DNA of 64,000 bases from NCBI RefSeq assembly GCF_000003195.3, contig NC_012879.2, forward strand, positions 24,844,017 to 24,908,016, in the 5' to 3' direction. The notes under the pieces were generated by a model that was not told the DNA's origin, did no database searches, and saw nothing but the letters and a program-made list of their open reading frames with translations. This document shows positions 1 through 12,471 of this stretch, one piece after another. The DNA is from Sorghum bicolor (lineage: Eukaryota > Streptophyta > Magnoliopsida > Poales > Poaceae). Numbering within the stretch: the first letter of the stretch is position 1; each line of letters opens with the position of its first letter. The position numbers and the translations under genes are program-made.

Positions 1-2515
1 CATCACAAAAGACATCGAAGGGCTTTTCGATATCAGGTTGAGCTAGAACCGGAGCTGAAGTCAGCAACGTCCTCAACTTGTGGAATACTTCCTCACACTC
101 AGGCGTCCACACAAACTTCTCATCTTTCTGAAGTAGAAGAGTCATAGGCTTGGATATCTTTGAGAATCCAGGAATGAATCGACGGTAATATCCAGCCAGA
201 CCAAGAAAACTTCGAACCTCGTGTACCGAAGTTGGAACTTTCCAATCCAGCACTTCTTGCACCTTAGCTGGATCCACCGATATGCCTTCTTCAGATAAGA
301 CATGGCCCAAGAAAGGTACTTTCTTCAGCCAAAACTCGCATTTGCTAAACTTGGCATAAAGCTGATGTTCGTGCAAACGTGACAACACTACACGCAGATG
401 CTCTGCATGCTCCTCTTCATTGCAGGAATATACCAAGATATCATCAATGAAGACCACCACAAACTTGTCCAATTTAGGCATGAACACCGAATTCATGAGA
501 TACATGAAGTGAGCAGGTGCATTCGTGAGACCGAAGGACATGACGAGATACTCATACAACCCATACCTCGTCGAGAAAGCTGTCTTAGGTACATCTTCAG
601 GACGAATCTTGATCTGATGGTACCCACATCGCAAATCAATCTTGGAGAATACCTTGGCTTTAGACAACTGATCAAACAAGATATCAATGCGAGGAAGAGG
701 GTATTTGTTCTTGATAGTCACCGCATTTAGGGGACGATAGTCCACAAACATGCGCAACGATTGATCCTTCTTCTTCACAAAGATAGCCGGACAACCCCAA
801 GGAGAAGAACTAGGACGAATAAGACCCTTCTTCAACAACTCATTTAGTTGGGTCTTAAGCTCAACTAATTCATTGGGTGGCATTCTATAAGGCCTTCTAG
901 AGATAGGAGCGGTACCTGGAATCAATTCAATTTTGAACTCCACATCCCGATCCGGAGGAAGCCCGGGTAAATCATCAGGAAATACATCCGGAAACTCACA
1001 CACCACCGGAATATCCTGAATAGCCTTAGATGTAACTGCATTCACAGTGCTACGGATTTGAATATCACGAGGAAGTTGCACTAGAAATGCCTCCTTGGTG
1101 TTTGGGTCTTTCAACATCACTACACGAGTGGTAGTGTCGATAAGAACTCCATTACCACTCATCCACTTCATCCCTAGAATTACATCTATGCCCACACCGG
1201 GTAGAACAACCAAATCAGCAAGGAACTGATGGTCTCCTATTTCCAGAGTTGCCCCCAAAACCACTTGATTGGTGGAAATATCATTTCCCGCAGCACTAAT
1301 ACAATAACTGCCCTTATCAAGTGTAATGGCCTTGATGCTATGCTTAGACACAAATTCAGAACTCACAAAGGAATGCGATGCTCCAGAATCAAAAAGCACG
1401 AGTGCATCATGTTGATTGATCAGAAACTTACCAGCCGTGACTACCTCACCAGCAGGGATTGCTTCCACAGTGGTGTAGTGAACACGCCCCTGACGGACGT
1501 TCCCCTGGTTGACCTTCTTTGGCGGGTAAGGACAGTTGCTCTGCCAATGCCCGGTCTGATTGCAGTTCCAGCACGGACGGTTGGCAGGCGGAGTCTTGGC
1601 ATAGTTGGGACACGTGTTGCCCCTAGGAAGAGCAATAGAGTACCCCTTGCAAAAACCTGTCTTTGCTTGATTCTTCTTCACCGGAGGGCGGTACCGCTGG
1701 TTAGGCGTTGGAGCACAAAACGGTGGCTTAGCTGCCACTGGAGCCTTGGACTGAGATGACCCTGTCCCGGCCTCAAAAGCCCTCTTGCGAGTCTTGGTCG
1801 CAGTGTACACAGTGTTATAGTTCTCTCGAGTGAGAGCATCACTAACAAACTCATTGAAAGTTGCACACTTAGTGCGGCCCATAGTCTTCAGCAACTTGGG
1901 TCCCAAACCCCGCTTGAAACCAGCAATCTTTTTCGTCTCCGTGTTCACAAACTCAGGAGCATACCTAGACAAGTGATTGAAAGCATGCAAATACTCCTTC
2001 AAAGTCCTGTTGCCCTGAGTTAACTGCATGAACTCAGTATGCTTCATCTCCATGACCCCAGGAGGAATGAAATGCCCTTTAAAAGCATCACGGAAAAGAT
2101 TCCAATCAAGCACGGTGTCGGCGGGAAGAGCTTCCCGATACTGATTCCACCAGATGCCTGCTGGGCCCAGCAGTTGATGAGCTGCATACTCTGCCTTCAA
2201 ACCTCCAGTCAACCGAAGCAAGCGGAACTTTTGTTCCACCGTGTTCAGCCATTCTTCCGCTTGAAGGGGTTCTTCAGCTTCTCTGAAAGATGGGGGCTTT
2301 GTATCCATGAAATCCTTGAAGCTACTATACTGATTAGGAGCTGGCCCTTCATGTGCATTGCGACCACCCTGATTCACCATCCGATTGATGGTCTCAGTGA
2401 GCATCCTCTGATTGTCCACCATCATTTGCATCAGCTTAGCTGGATTTGGTGGTGGGGGAGGAGGTGGTGGATTCATGTTTGCACGCTGATCCGCACCTCG
2501 GGTGCCACGAGACAT
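1..2515 (-). CDS. Gag-pol polyprotein, element A left copy (partial, open at window edge)
   Basis: The frame runs from the ATG at 2513-2515 leftwards off the window with no stop that I can find. Gag starts with a proline run and includes a block the right copy has lost (2217-2384). It has a CCHC zinc knuckle (C-W-N-C with the expected H and C spacing) and then a retropepsin with D-S-G. RT follows, with the F-I-D-D catalytic motif encoded near 440-460, and the start of RNase H reaches the window edge. At 1226-1228 this copy has a sense Gln codon where the right copy has TAG. The ATG directly follows a CAG preceded by a pyrimidine-rich stretch, which resembles a splice acceptor. Integrase and chromodomain lie outside the window. 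This visible part looks intact, unlike the right copy. Confidence 0.85.
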   Translation of the reverse strand, partial: MSRGTRGADQRANMNPPPPPPPPNPAKLMQMMVDNQRMLTETINRMVNQGGRNAHEGPAPNQYSSFKDFMDTKPPSFREAEEPLQAEEWLNTVEQKFRLLRLTGGLKAEYAAHQLLGPAGIWWNQYREALPADTVLDWNLFRDAFKGHFIPPGVMEMKHTEFMQLTQGNRTLKEYLHAFNHLSRYAPEFVNTETKKIAGFKRGLGPKLLKTMGRTKCATFNEFVSDALTRENYNTVYTATKTRKRAFEAGTGSSQSKAPVAAKPPFCAPTPNQRYRPPVKKNQAKTGFCKGYSIALPRGNTCPNYAKTPPANRPCWNCNQTGHWQSNCPYPPKKVNQGNVRQGRVHYTTVEAIPAGEVVTAGKFLINQHDALVLFDSGASHSFVSSEFVSKHSIKAITLDKGSYCISAAGNDISTNQVVLGATLEIGDHQFLADLVVLPGVGIDVILGMKWMSGNGVLIDTTTRVVMLKDPNTKEAFLVQLPRDIQIRSTVNAVTSKAIQDIPVVCEFPDVFPDDLPGLPPDRDVEFKIELIPGTAPISRRPYRMPPNELVELKTQLNELLKKGLIRPSSSPWGCPAIFVKKKDQSLRMFVDYRPLNAVTIKNKYPLPRIDILFDQLSKAKVFSKIDLRCGYHQIKIRPEDVPKTAFSTRYGLYEYLVMSFGLTNAPAHFMYLMNSVFMPKLDKFVVVFIDDILVYSCNEEEHAEHLRVVLSRLHEHQLYAKFSKCEFWLKKVPFLGHVLSEEGISVDPAKVQEVLDWKVPTSVHEVRSFLGLAGYYRRFIPGFSKISKPMTLLLQKDEKFVWTPECEEVFHKLRTLLTSAPVLAQPDIEKPFDVFCD

Positions 2516-2875
2516 CTGTAAAGACACAGTCAGTGAGTATTGATGATGACAAGATTTGCCGCAGAAGAACTTGTATTTATGCCTGAAAGTATTCGAGAGA
2601 ATAGCTTTACAGAAAAGGCACAATAATTCAATTCTACAAAACAACATCACCAATCCAACACATGATAGAGATATCCGTAATATGCACTACACGGAAAACA
2701 TCGTCATAACGTAACAAACATGTTAAGATTGCACATTGGGTCCACAAAGTTATTACACCATCACAGTACATGCCATGAGTCACGGTCAAAGCTCCGGATT
2801 ACAACATGGTTACAAAAGCACCACGGCTGACTAGCATACTGCAAAAGATCCTCACACAACACTACCCACTACTCC
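2516..2875. other. Spacer between ORF1 and gag, element A left copy
   Basis: This is about 360 bp of AT-richer sequence with no convincing ORF. On the minus strand its last bases before the gag ATG read as a possible branch site (ctgac) and a pyrimidine-rich tract ending in CAG. It is therefore a candidate intron end. Confidence 0.5.
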
Positions 2876-3959
2876 CTACACTCCAGGCTCGTCGTCCGAG
2901 TCAGCTTCGAAGATCGCCTCTCCATCCTCGTCGCTAACCGGCTCAAGCTCCTCGTCCTCCACGTCCTCGTGCAAAGGTGGTGCAGCCGCTGCTGGTCCAT
3001 CAACCTCCATACCATCATCATCGGCCACAATCACCTGAGGTCCCACCTCTGGATACACGGGTATAGGGCGAGGAATAGGGTGTAGCAAGTTGTTGAGACG
3101 GTGAATCTCCACAAGACCAGCCTCAATCTGATCCTGCAGATAGTTCTCCCGCTCAAGCGACTGAACTCGGTGCATCTCCCATGCTTGGCGCCTGTTCTCC
3201 GACACGCGGAGTGCAGTATCCCTCTCACGGGTGAGCTACACCAAGCGCTCCTGTAAGGTCTCCCTCTCTCTAGCTAAGTGGCTCATCTGATCCTGCTTAT
3301 GATCTCTCTCCCTAATGGCCTTCACCCACTGCTGCCTACGGTACTCCGCAATGCCTTCCCAGTCATTGCGGTCCTTCTGAGCTTGCTCCAGGAGTCTAGC
3401 TTGCTTGCGAAACTTGCGAGCACGCTTCTCAGCCTTCCGCTGCATCTCCTGGGCCCTGCGAACAGCCACCATCACCTGTGCATAGGTGCCCTCTCGCTGA
3501 CTAATCAGCTTGAGCACAGCCATCATAGCACTCATAGCAGGACTAGAACTCTCAGCTCTCTCCCCTGCCTCGAACCAAAGCACAACCGTCAGCCTGTTTC
3601 CACTCCGCTGCTGCTAGGTCAGCACTGGGAATGGAGGCTGCTGGTCCTCCCGTCAGCTCATCACCACACCTCTGACAGATATCGAGCAGGATAGTCTGAG
3701 CTGCAACCTGAGCTGCCTCCCAAGGGGTCTGCCCATCTGAGCTACAAGTCCAGCCTGTCCATGCAGGCTTGTCCCCATGTGAAGGGACAACTCCCTGCAC
3801 AGCAAACCACTGAATCCCTCCTGTGCTCTCCATCTCCCACCAAGAATACTGAGGTGGCTCAGTATACCCAACAGTCCGTAACACTCTCCAGAGCAGGGTA
3901 GGAGTGCCAAACTCGTGCAAGAAAGTGTCACTGGGACGGGGTGAAGCGGGTGCGTCCAT
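2876..3959 (-). pseudogene. ORF1 protein upstream of gag, element A left copy (frameshift and stop)
   Basis: The product starts at the ATG at 3957-3959 (M-D-A-P-A-S-P). An N-terminal block contains the motifs E-F-G-x-P-T-L-L-W-R-V-L, V-V-P, P-A-W and T-P-W. A long charged helical region rich in Arg, Glu and Gln follows, then an acidic C-terminus. Two lesions break it: a 2-bp loss in a CT repeat near 3565-3570 relative to the right copy, and a TAG at 3236-3238 where the right copy has CAG. It is the same family as the intact ORF1 of element E (39576-40619) but lacks that protein's H3-like start. I know of no assigned function. Confidence 0.7.
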
Positions 3960-4763
3960 CTGTGGAAAGGAGTAGGAATACCATAGGTAAAAGAGGATTA
4001 GTTTAAGCAACATTTATTTAATTAAAAGGGACGACATTGTAAGGGAAGGAGTAGACAGAATGTATGTATGAATGCGACATGATGCATGCACGAACCGTAC
4101 GTCCTCACAAACTTAGAAAATTAATATTCTAACGGATATACGGTGGCATACATTCGTCTCTCGATACGATAACTATCGGTTTACACGTGCGCTGTTAGAG
4201 TACCTGCAGAAAACTTCATTTCAGCCCAACAGTTCCCAATATATCACTCAAGAAAGCAGTAAACTAAGTGCACATTGCTTGGACATGCCCAACATGTACA
4301 AACAATGACACCACAGCTACCCGAGAAATTAAATACTCCCCAATTAAGTTTTTTTCGTGGTTCCATGGTTTCGACATGTAACCACTCTAGAAAACCACCG
4401 CGAACACTCCCCTAGACCGCCGTTTGGACGATCATGCTCTCACAGCTCACACTTACCAGGGCGTAGGTGCGACGTTGCATAATTTAAATCTAGCGACATA
4501 TGTGGCTAATTCACATATGAAGGCTACCTCCACCATTAGACCACAGGGTAGCATAGTGCGGTCATCACACATCCATACCTGAGTACTGCCGGAGATGCAT
4601 CAATAAAACCCCCCCAAGTCAGTACTTAAATAGCCACCTATAGTCCTTATGTGGGCAAGGAGGATTCGACCACTGGCATAACTTAATTGTTGATTTACAC
4701 CATTTTATTTAAAAACTCTTTTGTTTTTAAATACACAAACGCTGCATTTATAATGCTGAACTT
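3960..4763 (-). other. Untranslated leader between primer site and ORF1, element A left copy
   Basis: About 800 bp between the primer binding site and the ORF1 start with no ORF of note. On the minus strand the end nearest ORF1 is pyrimidine-rich and finishes in CAG just before the ATG. A matching leader is at 15036-15839. Confidence 0.6.
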
Positions 4764-4775
4764 GCTCCGATGCCA
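4764..4775 (-). promoter_or_regulatory. Primer binding site (initiator Met tRNA type), element A left copy
   Basis: On the minus strand this reads tggcatcggagc, two changes from the common plant Met-tRNA primer site tggtatcagagc. It lies two bases from the LTR edge. It shows that the LTR at 4778-9354 is the 5' LTR of the left internal copy. Confidence 0.8.
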
Positions 4776-4777
4776 GC

Positions 4778-7700
4778 TGTCACAGAACCGACCAAATTAT
4801 AAGAGTTCAAATGCAGAAACGATCGACCAGCAATCAAGTTTCCAAACTTGAGCCCATATAATCCCGGTAGTCAATTGAAATCACGAAGGACTTCAAACCA
4901 ACTCGCAACAAACCAAGATCGTAATAGTTCAACATAAACACAGCGGATGTTACATAGTCATTCATTGCCGTCGAAGCGGCATCACATCGGAGTCATTAAG
5001 TTATTACAACCCAAGTTCAAAGTAGCGGAAGCAAAATAATTACACACACTTGTTCAAAGTTCAGTTCACAAGTTCTTGTTACTGCCAGAGTCTACACCAT
5101 CCTTCCAAAAGCATCAGAGACGAGATTGTTAGAGAACCGTGCCCAACGGTTAGTCCTCATCCCCAGCGGGATGGAGACAGGTCTTGCAGAAGCCGTCATA
5201 AAAGATGTCATCTGCAACAGGTGGGAATAAACCCTGAGTACGAGAATGTACTCATCTAGACTTACTCGTCTAGTAAAACATAAAAGACACCAAGGATCAT
5301 GCAAGGCTAAATATCAAGTGGAGCTGGTTGACTCACCTTTTGCCAAAAGCTTAACTCACAACTTAAGTTATTTTGAGAGCATCATATTTAATTATCATCA
5401 ACCTACCACTAGATTGGCACCTATACTACAACACATCACTTGATTATTACAAACAATAATAACCATATCAAATTCATCATATGTTCTTCTTGCTATCATC
5501 ATTTTCATGAACCAAGTTCATTAGTGAATGCTACGTTTGCCGCTGCTCTGTCAAGTTCTCACTAACCGGGAGAGACGGCGATTCGAATCGAATTCCTATC
5601 CAGCTGGAGGGTTATTCCTAGCACTCACCCAAGCATCCCCTGCTGGAGAGCCAACGGTTCACCTTTGGTACAACTCAGGAATCGCGGCTCCGATCAGCGC
5701 CGCACTCCCAGGGCTACCACTCTGCCAGGGAGGTCAGGAATTTTAACTCATCTGCCTTTGGGCATACGCCAATGGTCCCCCGCACACCGCACTTCCTCCG
5801 GTAGTGCGCACTTTATACTTGCCGGTCTTTCGGCCTGAGTCATACTACTCGGCTTCGCGGTCGGAACGAGTTATCCGGCCAACTAAGTGTCAGGCATGCG
5901 TTCAACATGACAAGAGGACGTACAACGATCGGTCCTTAGCTGCCACAGACAGAGTTACTACAAACTTGCAAAACTCCGCCTGGCTTAAGTCAAATTAATC
6001 AAGTTCCAACCACGATAGCACATATAGACCATCGTGATCCGACATAACCCTAAATCGCGCAGGTGACAGGATATCACCTGACTTCTACCGATTAAAGCAT
6101 AGCTAAGCTGCTATTCGATCCTAACTCTACAACCAGGGTAGGGTGAATTATCTGGGCAAGGATAGAGTAGAATGCAGCAAGAGTTTCATCACAACTCCTA
6201 TACGTAATGCATCAATAGATATAACATATTGATTAAACTTTTGAAAGTAAAGGGAGACTTAAAATGCTCCGGGACTTGCCTTTCACGAACGACGCCGGCT
6301 CGTGATTCGGGCACTCAACTTCTTCTTCTGGCTCCTCGAGTCCGGCTTGCTGGACCTCCACCTCTTGGCTGCCCTCCTGACCTTCCGGATTCGCCTGCAG
6401 CTCGTAGGAGACGGTCGCGTCCGATGCACCTGTTGCATGCTCGAACAATAAGAAGATGCACATGCTAAAGATGAATGCTTAATAACATCAGTAACTTACT
6501 GGACACTCAATTACGGAGTAACCTTCTAAGTTAACTTACAAGAAATCCACATGAACAAACAAACTAAGCAAGTTGACTTATAACAGCAAGCACATAAACA
6601 GAACAGCTCCGAAAACAGATCATAACTATTGCTACAAAGGTCCAACACACTGAAGTGAGGACATTCTGGAAAGCTTACGAAATTGTCTACAACTCATCTT
6701 TAAACATGACAGCCAGATTCATAAATTAAACCAGTCATTTAAACAAAGTTCCAGGTTCTGTCCCAGAAAAACAGAGAGCACCTATTTCTGGAACCCAACT
6801 GGGAACAGCCATAACTCTTAAACTACTAGGCCAAATTATCCAAAATTTAAACCATAGCTAGTTCAATAGATTTACTACAACTTTGATTTAGACAAGATTC
6901 CCAGAAAAGCAAGCTATCAATAAGCATTAGTTAAATTGCTCCCTTGCTGTCCAGAACAGCCTTTAACCCTATAATTAATTATTTAAAACATGACCAAGAC
7001 ACAAACCATGCCAACCACATGCCTTATGACCACAAGCATATTATAATACAACCAGAACACCAGATGGAAACTTCCAAACATTTACTTAACAAGGCATTTA
7101 TTAATTAATTCTAGAAAGAAGCATAATTACAAGATGCCTAGTCAAAGTGCTCAGAAAAATCTATACAAATTACAGAAGCACAAGGATAGCATCAAAGCAT
7201 CATTATAAAAATTTCAGAGCAATTGCACATACCAAATTAAAGATATGTATTTAACATGTAACTAGGTGCTTATTTCATAAATTGGAAAACATGACTTATA
7301 TGGTGTCAAACAATAGATTTCAGATTATTTATATATTAGGAATACCATAAACATGTTTACTACCAAAGTAGAACACCAGCATAAGCACCAATTATTTTAT
7401 ATGATTTAATTAAAGAAACAAGCCACATTTCAATCATAAAATATATATCAAATCTGCAGTACTCCAAGCATCATGAAATATTTACCAAAGCACTCTAATA
7501 CCAAACAGAGACTTCCATAAAATTTTTAGGGCAAACTAAGCAGTAAAACAAGAGATATGAATTTATCCATGAATAACAAGATTAAATACTTAATAAATAT
7601 TTTCCCAGAAAACATGGTTCAATTTATATTTTTATTAAAAACTAGCCATCTCAAGGAATGCCACAAAATTTGTTTCACAATGTTTGGATCTCAGAAACAG

Positions 7701-9354
7701 GAGATATGATTTTTGCAAGAAATCCAAAAATCAGGATTTTGAATAAAAGAAAAGGAGGGAAAGAGGAGACACTGACAGTGGACCCCATATGTCAGGTCCT
7801 TCTTCCTCGCGGCCGAGGCGACGTTCGCCGGCGATTTCTCCGCGACGGCGAGGTCTCCGGCCAAACCAGGGGCATCAGCGTGATCCCCAAACCCTAGCGA
7901 CTCGATTGACCCCCTTTTCCCCACGACGGAGCCACCGGAAGGGGCTCACCGTCGACGATGGCGGCTCGGCGGAGGTGCTCGGCGTTACGCCAGAGCCCTC
8001 AGGCTGGTAGAGCGCAACCTAAGGCCTTCTACAACAACAACGGACTATGGCGAAGCTTCCTAGGTACGCAGCTTGGCTTGGATCCTCGTGAAACACGCTG
8101 GCCACGAGAGCACCCATCTCCGGCGGAAGCACGGCGGCGCTGCACACCGTGTCCGGCGACGGAGAGTTCGGTAGAGCGTCCACCAAGTGGCGCAAAAGCT
8201 CGCTAAGGACCTAAGCTACCTCTAGAACCTAACCAGAGATGACGAGAGGCTTCACAGAGCTCAGCATTGAGTTCGTCGGAGAAGAAGGTCACGGCGACCC
8301 GATTTGGGAAAAGAAGGAAATGTCGGCTCACCGGTGGGTTTCTCGGCGAGTTAGAGGGTGGAGATTGGAGAGCAGTTCACGGCAGAGCTTTGGGCAAAGT
8401 TTGGTGAGCAATGGCGCAGCAGGGAACGCGCGCGGGCTCGCCGGAGTTCGCTCGCGACGGAGAGCTCACGGCGGCCGCGTTTCGGGCGAGAGGGGCGAGG
8501 CAGAGCGAAGTGGACGTGTCCACTCTGCGCGGGGCGTCGCCGTGGACGTCATGCGCGCGCTGGGAGCTGATGAGCGGGGCCATCGCCGGCGTACGGCGAC
8601 ATCTGGCGGACAGATGGCGCTCTGGCCATCCACGACGGTGAGCTCGGCCTCGATTCAGAAGGAACGATGACAGTCTGACAGAGCAACTTCACCGATGATT
8701 ATCTCCCAAACCAGCCCGAGTTAGAAGATGATGCAGTTGACAAAGTTGGAGTTCCAAACGAGTTCTACAACTTTGTCAACTAGAGCAAAGGCCAGATCGG
8801 CCGGGATTGAGAGATATAGAGTTTTCAAAATCGATCGAGCAAACTGGTTTCGTTCCAAGACTTAGAAAATTTTCTAAGTGTTGGAAACAGCCCCAAATCT
8901 GCCTTGTGAGTCACTTTTGAGCTATTTGTGATCATTTGCATGAGATGGCCATAAAACAACTTTTGTTCCTTATAAAATTTGCTACAACTTTGCTGTAGGA
9001 AGTTTTGACATGCAAACATTTTATAAAACACTTTTTAAAAGCCTAAGCAAAAGAGGTTTCTAGGGTCTATTTTCATACGTAGGACTTAAAGGCATATTTT
9101 GGAGAAGTGATCAACATGAACATTGTTCCCAAGGTTAAGTTAAGCATAGATAAACTAATTATCAAATCATTGAACACAAACACAAGCATGGTTCACTCAA
9201 ACATAAGCATAGGAAGCCTATTTAAGCAATTTAAAACACATTTTTGCATAGAATGACATGGCTCAAGATAGATGATGATCATGGATGCTTTGAATAGATG
9301 ATGATGCTCATGCTATGCACATGATCAGTGCAACCATAACACTGGGGTGTTACA
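4778..9354 (-). repeat. Central shared LTR of the element A array (4577 bp)
   Basis: On the minus strand it starts tgtaacacc and ends ctgtgaca, the TG...CA form of an LTR. It is flanked by a primer binding site at 4764-4775 and a polypurine tract at 9355-9369, so it is at once the 5' LTR of the left copy and the 3' LTR of the right copy. No coding gene is visible. The half near 7800-8660 is GC-rich and carries several overlapping random ORFs; the rest is AT-rich. The GC-rich part is probably promoter or transcribed leader, although I found no clear TATA box. It carries about 20 bp (near 7980-8000) that are deleted in the right LTR. Confidence 0.88.
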
Positions 9355-9369
9355 GCCCTCCCCCCTTAC
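9355..9369 (-). promoter_or_regulatory. Polypurine tract, element A right copy
   Basis: On the minus strand this is gtaaggggggagggc, directly upstream of the LTR start tgtaacacc. It is the expected plus-strand priming site for the right internal copy. Confidence 0.8.
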
Positions 9370-9396
9370 AAAAATCTCGTCCCGAGATTTGAAAGC

Positions 9397-9603
9397 TTAC
9401 TGATTTTCGAAGAATGTTTTGTAAACTTCTCTTAAATAATCCTCCGTCTCCCAAGTGGCATCTTCCTCCCCGTGGTTACTCCACAACACTTTGTAGAGCT
9501 TAACCACACGATTACGCGTCTCCCGTTCCTTGCGATCCAGAATCGCTACAGGTATCTCCTCATACACCAAGTCGGACTTCAACTTGATATCTCGAATTTC
9601 CAC
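9397..9603 (-). pseudogene. Integrase C-terminal chromodomain, element A right copy, cut off by a stop
   Basis: The 68 residues match the plant chromovirus chromodomain: an E-E-I-P-V-A-I-L-D strand, K-V-L-W-S-N-H, then A-T-W-E-T-E-D and a C-terminal helix. It follows integrase in the same frame after a TGA at 9604-9606. Such domains are thought to bind methylated H3 tails and steer integration to heterochromatin. In this copy the TGA would release integrase without it. Confidence 0.85.
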
Positions 9604-10800
9604 TCACTCCTCCGGTACACGAAGGCACTTCTTCAATTGTGAGACGTGGAAAACAGGGAAAATAGCTCGAAGCGCAACTGGGAGTTGAACTTTGTATGCC
9701 ACATTCCCTTTCTTTTCGAGAATCCGATAAGGTCCCACATAGCGAGGTGCAAGCTTTCGCTTGACTCCGAACCTTTGTACACCCTTCATCGGAGACACCT
9801 TGATGTACACATGGTCACCAACTGAAAACTCAATCGGCTTCCTTCTCTTGTCGGCATAACTTTTCTGACGAGCTTGAGCAGCTTCCAGATGTTGCTGGAT
9901 AATACGGACTTTCTGCTCCGCTTCGTTCACGAAATCGATGCCATAGTACCTTCGCTCTCCGGCTTCTACCCAATTCAACGGGGTTCGACACTTTCGGCAG
10001 TACAGGGCTTCAAATGGAGCCATCTTGATACTCTCCTGGTAACTATTGTTGTAGGAGAACTCAGCTAATGGCAACCACTTAACCCAAGAACCTTTTGAAG
10101 AGAGAGCACATGCCCTCAACATGTCTTCAAGGATTTGGTTAACTCGTTCAGTTTGTCCAGCTGTTTGGGGATGATAAGCAGAGCTGCGGACTAAATGAGT
10201 ACCAATTTGCTCATGCAGACATTCCCAAAAACGAGCAGTGAAATGTGGTCCACGATCGGATATGATTGTTCGAGGCACACCATACTGACGAACAATGTGC
10301 TCGAAATACAACTCCGCATACTGATGTGGACGATAGTCAGTTCGGACTGGAATAAATCGAGCAACCTTGGTCAAACGATCTACAATTAGCCAGATGGAGT
10401 CGTAACCCTTAACAGAAGTTGGGAGTCCACTGATGAAATCCATGCTGACTTCTTCCCATTTCCAACCAGGGATTGACAAGGGCTGAAGCAAACCAGCTTT
10501 CATGTGAATAGCCTTCACCCGACAACAATTGTCACAACGAGCGACAAAAGCAGCAATCTCCTTTTTCATCCTTGTCCACCAAAACAAAGGTTTTAAATCC
10601 TGATACATCTTGCTACTACCAGGATGGATAGACAATTTGGATGAATGAGCTTCCGATAAGATCTGATTTCGCGGCTCGCGGTCTTTTGGGACCACTAGAC
10701 GATCCTTGAACCAAAGGATTCCGTTCTCATCGACTCGGAAATGCTTGGTTTCTTCTTCTTTCATTTTCCTCTTTATATGGTGGATGCCTACATCTGTCTG
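9604..10800 (-). pseudogene. Integrase, element A right copy
   Basis: The segment holds an N-terminal zinc-binding region ending in C-D-N-C-C, then a catalytic core with all three acidic residues in context: M-D-F-I-S-G-L-P, I-S-D-R-G-P-H-F and G-Q-T-E-R-V-N-Q. The C-terminal part carries G-D-H-V-Y-I-K-V and the usual P-V-F-H-V-S-Q-L-K-K end. The core itself looks intact. It is cut from RNase H by a TAG at 10801-10803 and from the chromodomain by a TGA at 9604-9606, so the polyprotein is not made in one piece from this copy. Confidence 0.88.
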
Positions 10801-12471
10801 CTACAATTCGATGACTCGATTGCGGAGGGTACTCTCCAGAGAAATCTGGTTGAGCATAAGTGGATGCATAAGATGTGACAACAATGGGTCTTCCCCTTGG
10901 ATTGAGTGACAGTGCGTTTTCCGACTCAAGGCGTCCGCCACCACGTTTGCCTTGCCCGGATGGTAGTGCACTTGCAGATTATAATCTTTAATCAACTCAA
11001 GCCACCTTCGCTGTCGCATGTTCAGTTCAGGTTGAGTGAAGATATACTTGAGGCTCTTATGATCGGTGTAGATATTACACAGATTACCTAGCAAATAGTG
11101 CCTCTAGATTTTTAAAGCATGAACAACTGCTGCCAATTCTAAGTCATGAGTAGGGTAATTGACCTCATGCTTTCGAAGTTGGCGCGAGGCATATGCGATA
11201 ACGCGACCTTCCTGCATCAACACACAGCCTAGACCAATGCCTGATGCATCACAAAAGACATCGAAGGGCTTTTCGATATCAGGTTGTGCTAGAACCGGAG
11301 CTGAAGTCAGCAACGTCCTCAACTTGTGGAATGCTTCCTCACACTCAGGCGTCCACACAAACTTCTCATCTTTCTGAAGTAGACGAGTCATAGGCTTGGA
11401 TATCTTTGAGAATCCAGGAATGAATCGACGGTAATATCCAGCCAGACCAAGAAAACTCCGAACCTCGTGTACCGAAGTTGGAACTTTCCAATCCAGCACT
11501 TCTTGCACCTTAGCTGGATCCACCGATATGCCTCCTTCAGATAAGACATGGCCCAAGAAAGGTACTTTCTTCAGCCAAAACTCGCATTTGCTAAACTTGG
11601 CATAAAGCTGATGTTCGTGCAAACGTGACAACACTACACGCAGATGCTCTGCATGCTCCTCTTCATTGCAGGAATATACCAAGATATCATCAATGAAGAC
11701 CACCACAAACTTGTCCAATTCAGGCATGAACACCGAATTCATGAGATACATGAAGTGAGCAGGTGCATTCGTGAGACCGAAGGACATGACGAGATACTCA
11801 TACAACCCATACCTCGTCGAGAAAGCTGTCTTAGGTACATCTTCAGGACGAATCTTGATCTGATGGTACCCAGATCGCAAATCAATCTTGGAGAATACCT
11901 TGGCTTTAGACAACTGATCAAACAAGATATCAATGCGAGGAAGAGGGTATTTGTTCTTGATAGTCACCGCATTTAGGGGACGATAGTCCACACACATGCG
12001 CAACGATTGATCCTTCTTCTTCACAAAGATAGCCGGACAACCCCAAGGAGAAGAACTAGGACGAATAAGACCCTTCTTCAACAACTCATTTAGTTGGGTC
12101 TTAAGCTCAACTAATTCATTGGGTGGCATTCTATAAGGCCTTCTAGAGATAGGAGCGGTACCTGGAATCAATTCAATTTTGAACTCCACATCCCGATCCG
12201 GAGGAAGCCCGGGTAAATCATCAGGAAATACATCCAGAAACTCACACACCACCGGAATATCCTGAATAGCCTTAGATGTAACTGCATTCACAGTGCTACG
12301 GATTTGAATATCATGAGGAAGTTGCACTAGAAATGCCTCCTTGGTGTTTAGGTCTTTCAACATCACTACACGAGTGGTAGTGTCGATAAGAACTCCATTA
12401 CCACTCATCCACTTCATCCCCAGAATTACATCTATGCCCACACCGGGTAGAACAACCAAATCAGCAGGGAA
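10801..12471 (-). pseudogene. Protease end, reverse transcriptase and RNase H, element A right copy
   Basis: The frame continues the protease C-terminal part (D-V-I-L-G-M-K-W-M), then RT with [11 protein letters not shown], the F-G-L-T-N-A-P block and the F-I-D-D catalytic motif. RNase H follows, with F-C-D-A-S and Y-T-D-H-K-S-L. A TAG at 11104-11106 splits RNase H where relatives have Trp, and a TAG at 10801-10803 ends it. Upstream, a TAG at 12472-12474 separates it from gag; the left copy has Gln there. These changes fit C-to-T or G-to-A decay, as expected in methylated DNA. Confidence 0.88.

Noticed and set aside
398..730. 110-residue ORF on the plus strand, repeated at 11644-11976
   Set aside because: It is the antisense shadow of the RT gene in both A copies.
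1229..1759. Plus-strand ORF opposite gag, repeated near 12511-13005
   Set aside because: Antisense shadow of the gag and protease frame.
8239..8670. GC-rich ORFs in the A LTR (also 27531-27890)
   Set aside because: Several overlapping frames on both strands are open because of high GC; no domain is seen and frames are not conserved between the two LTRs.
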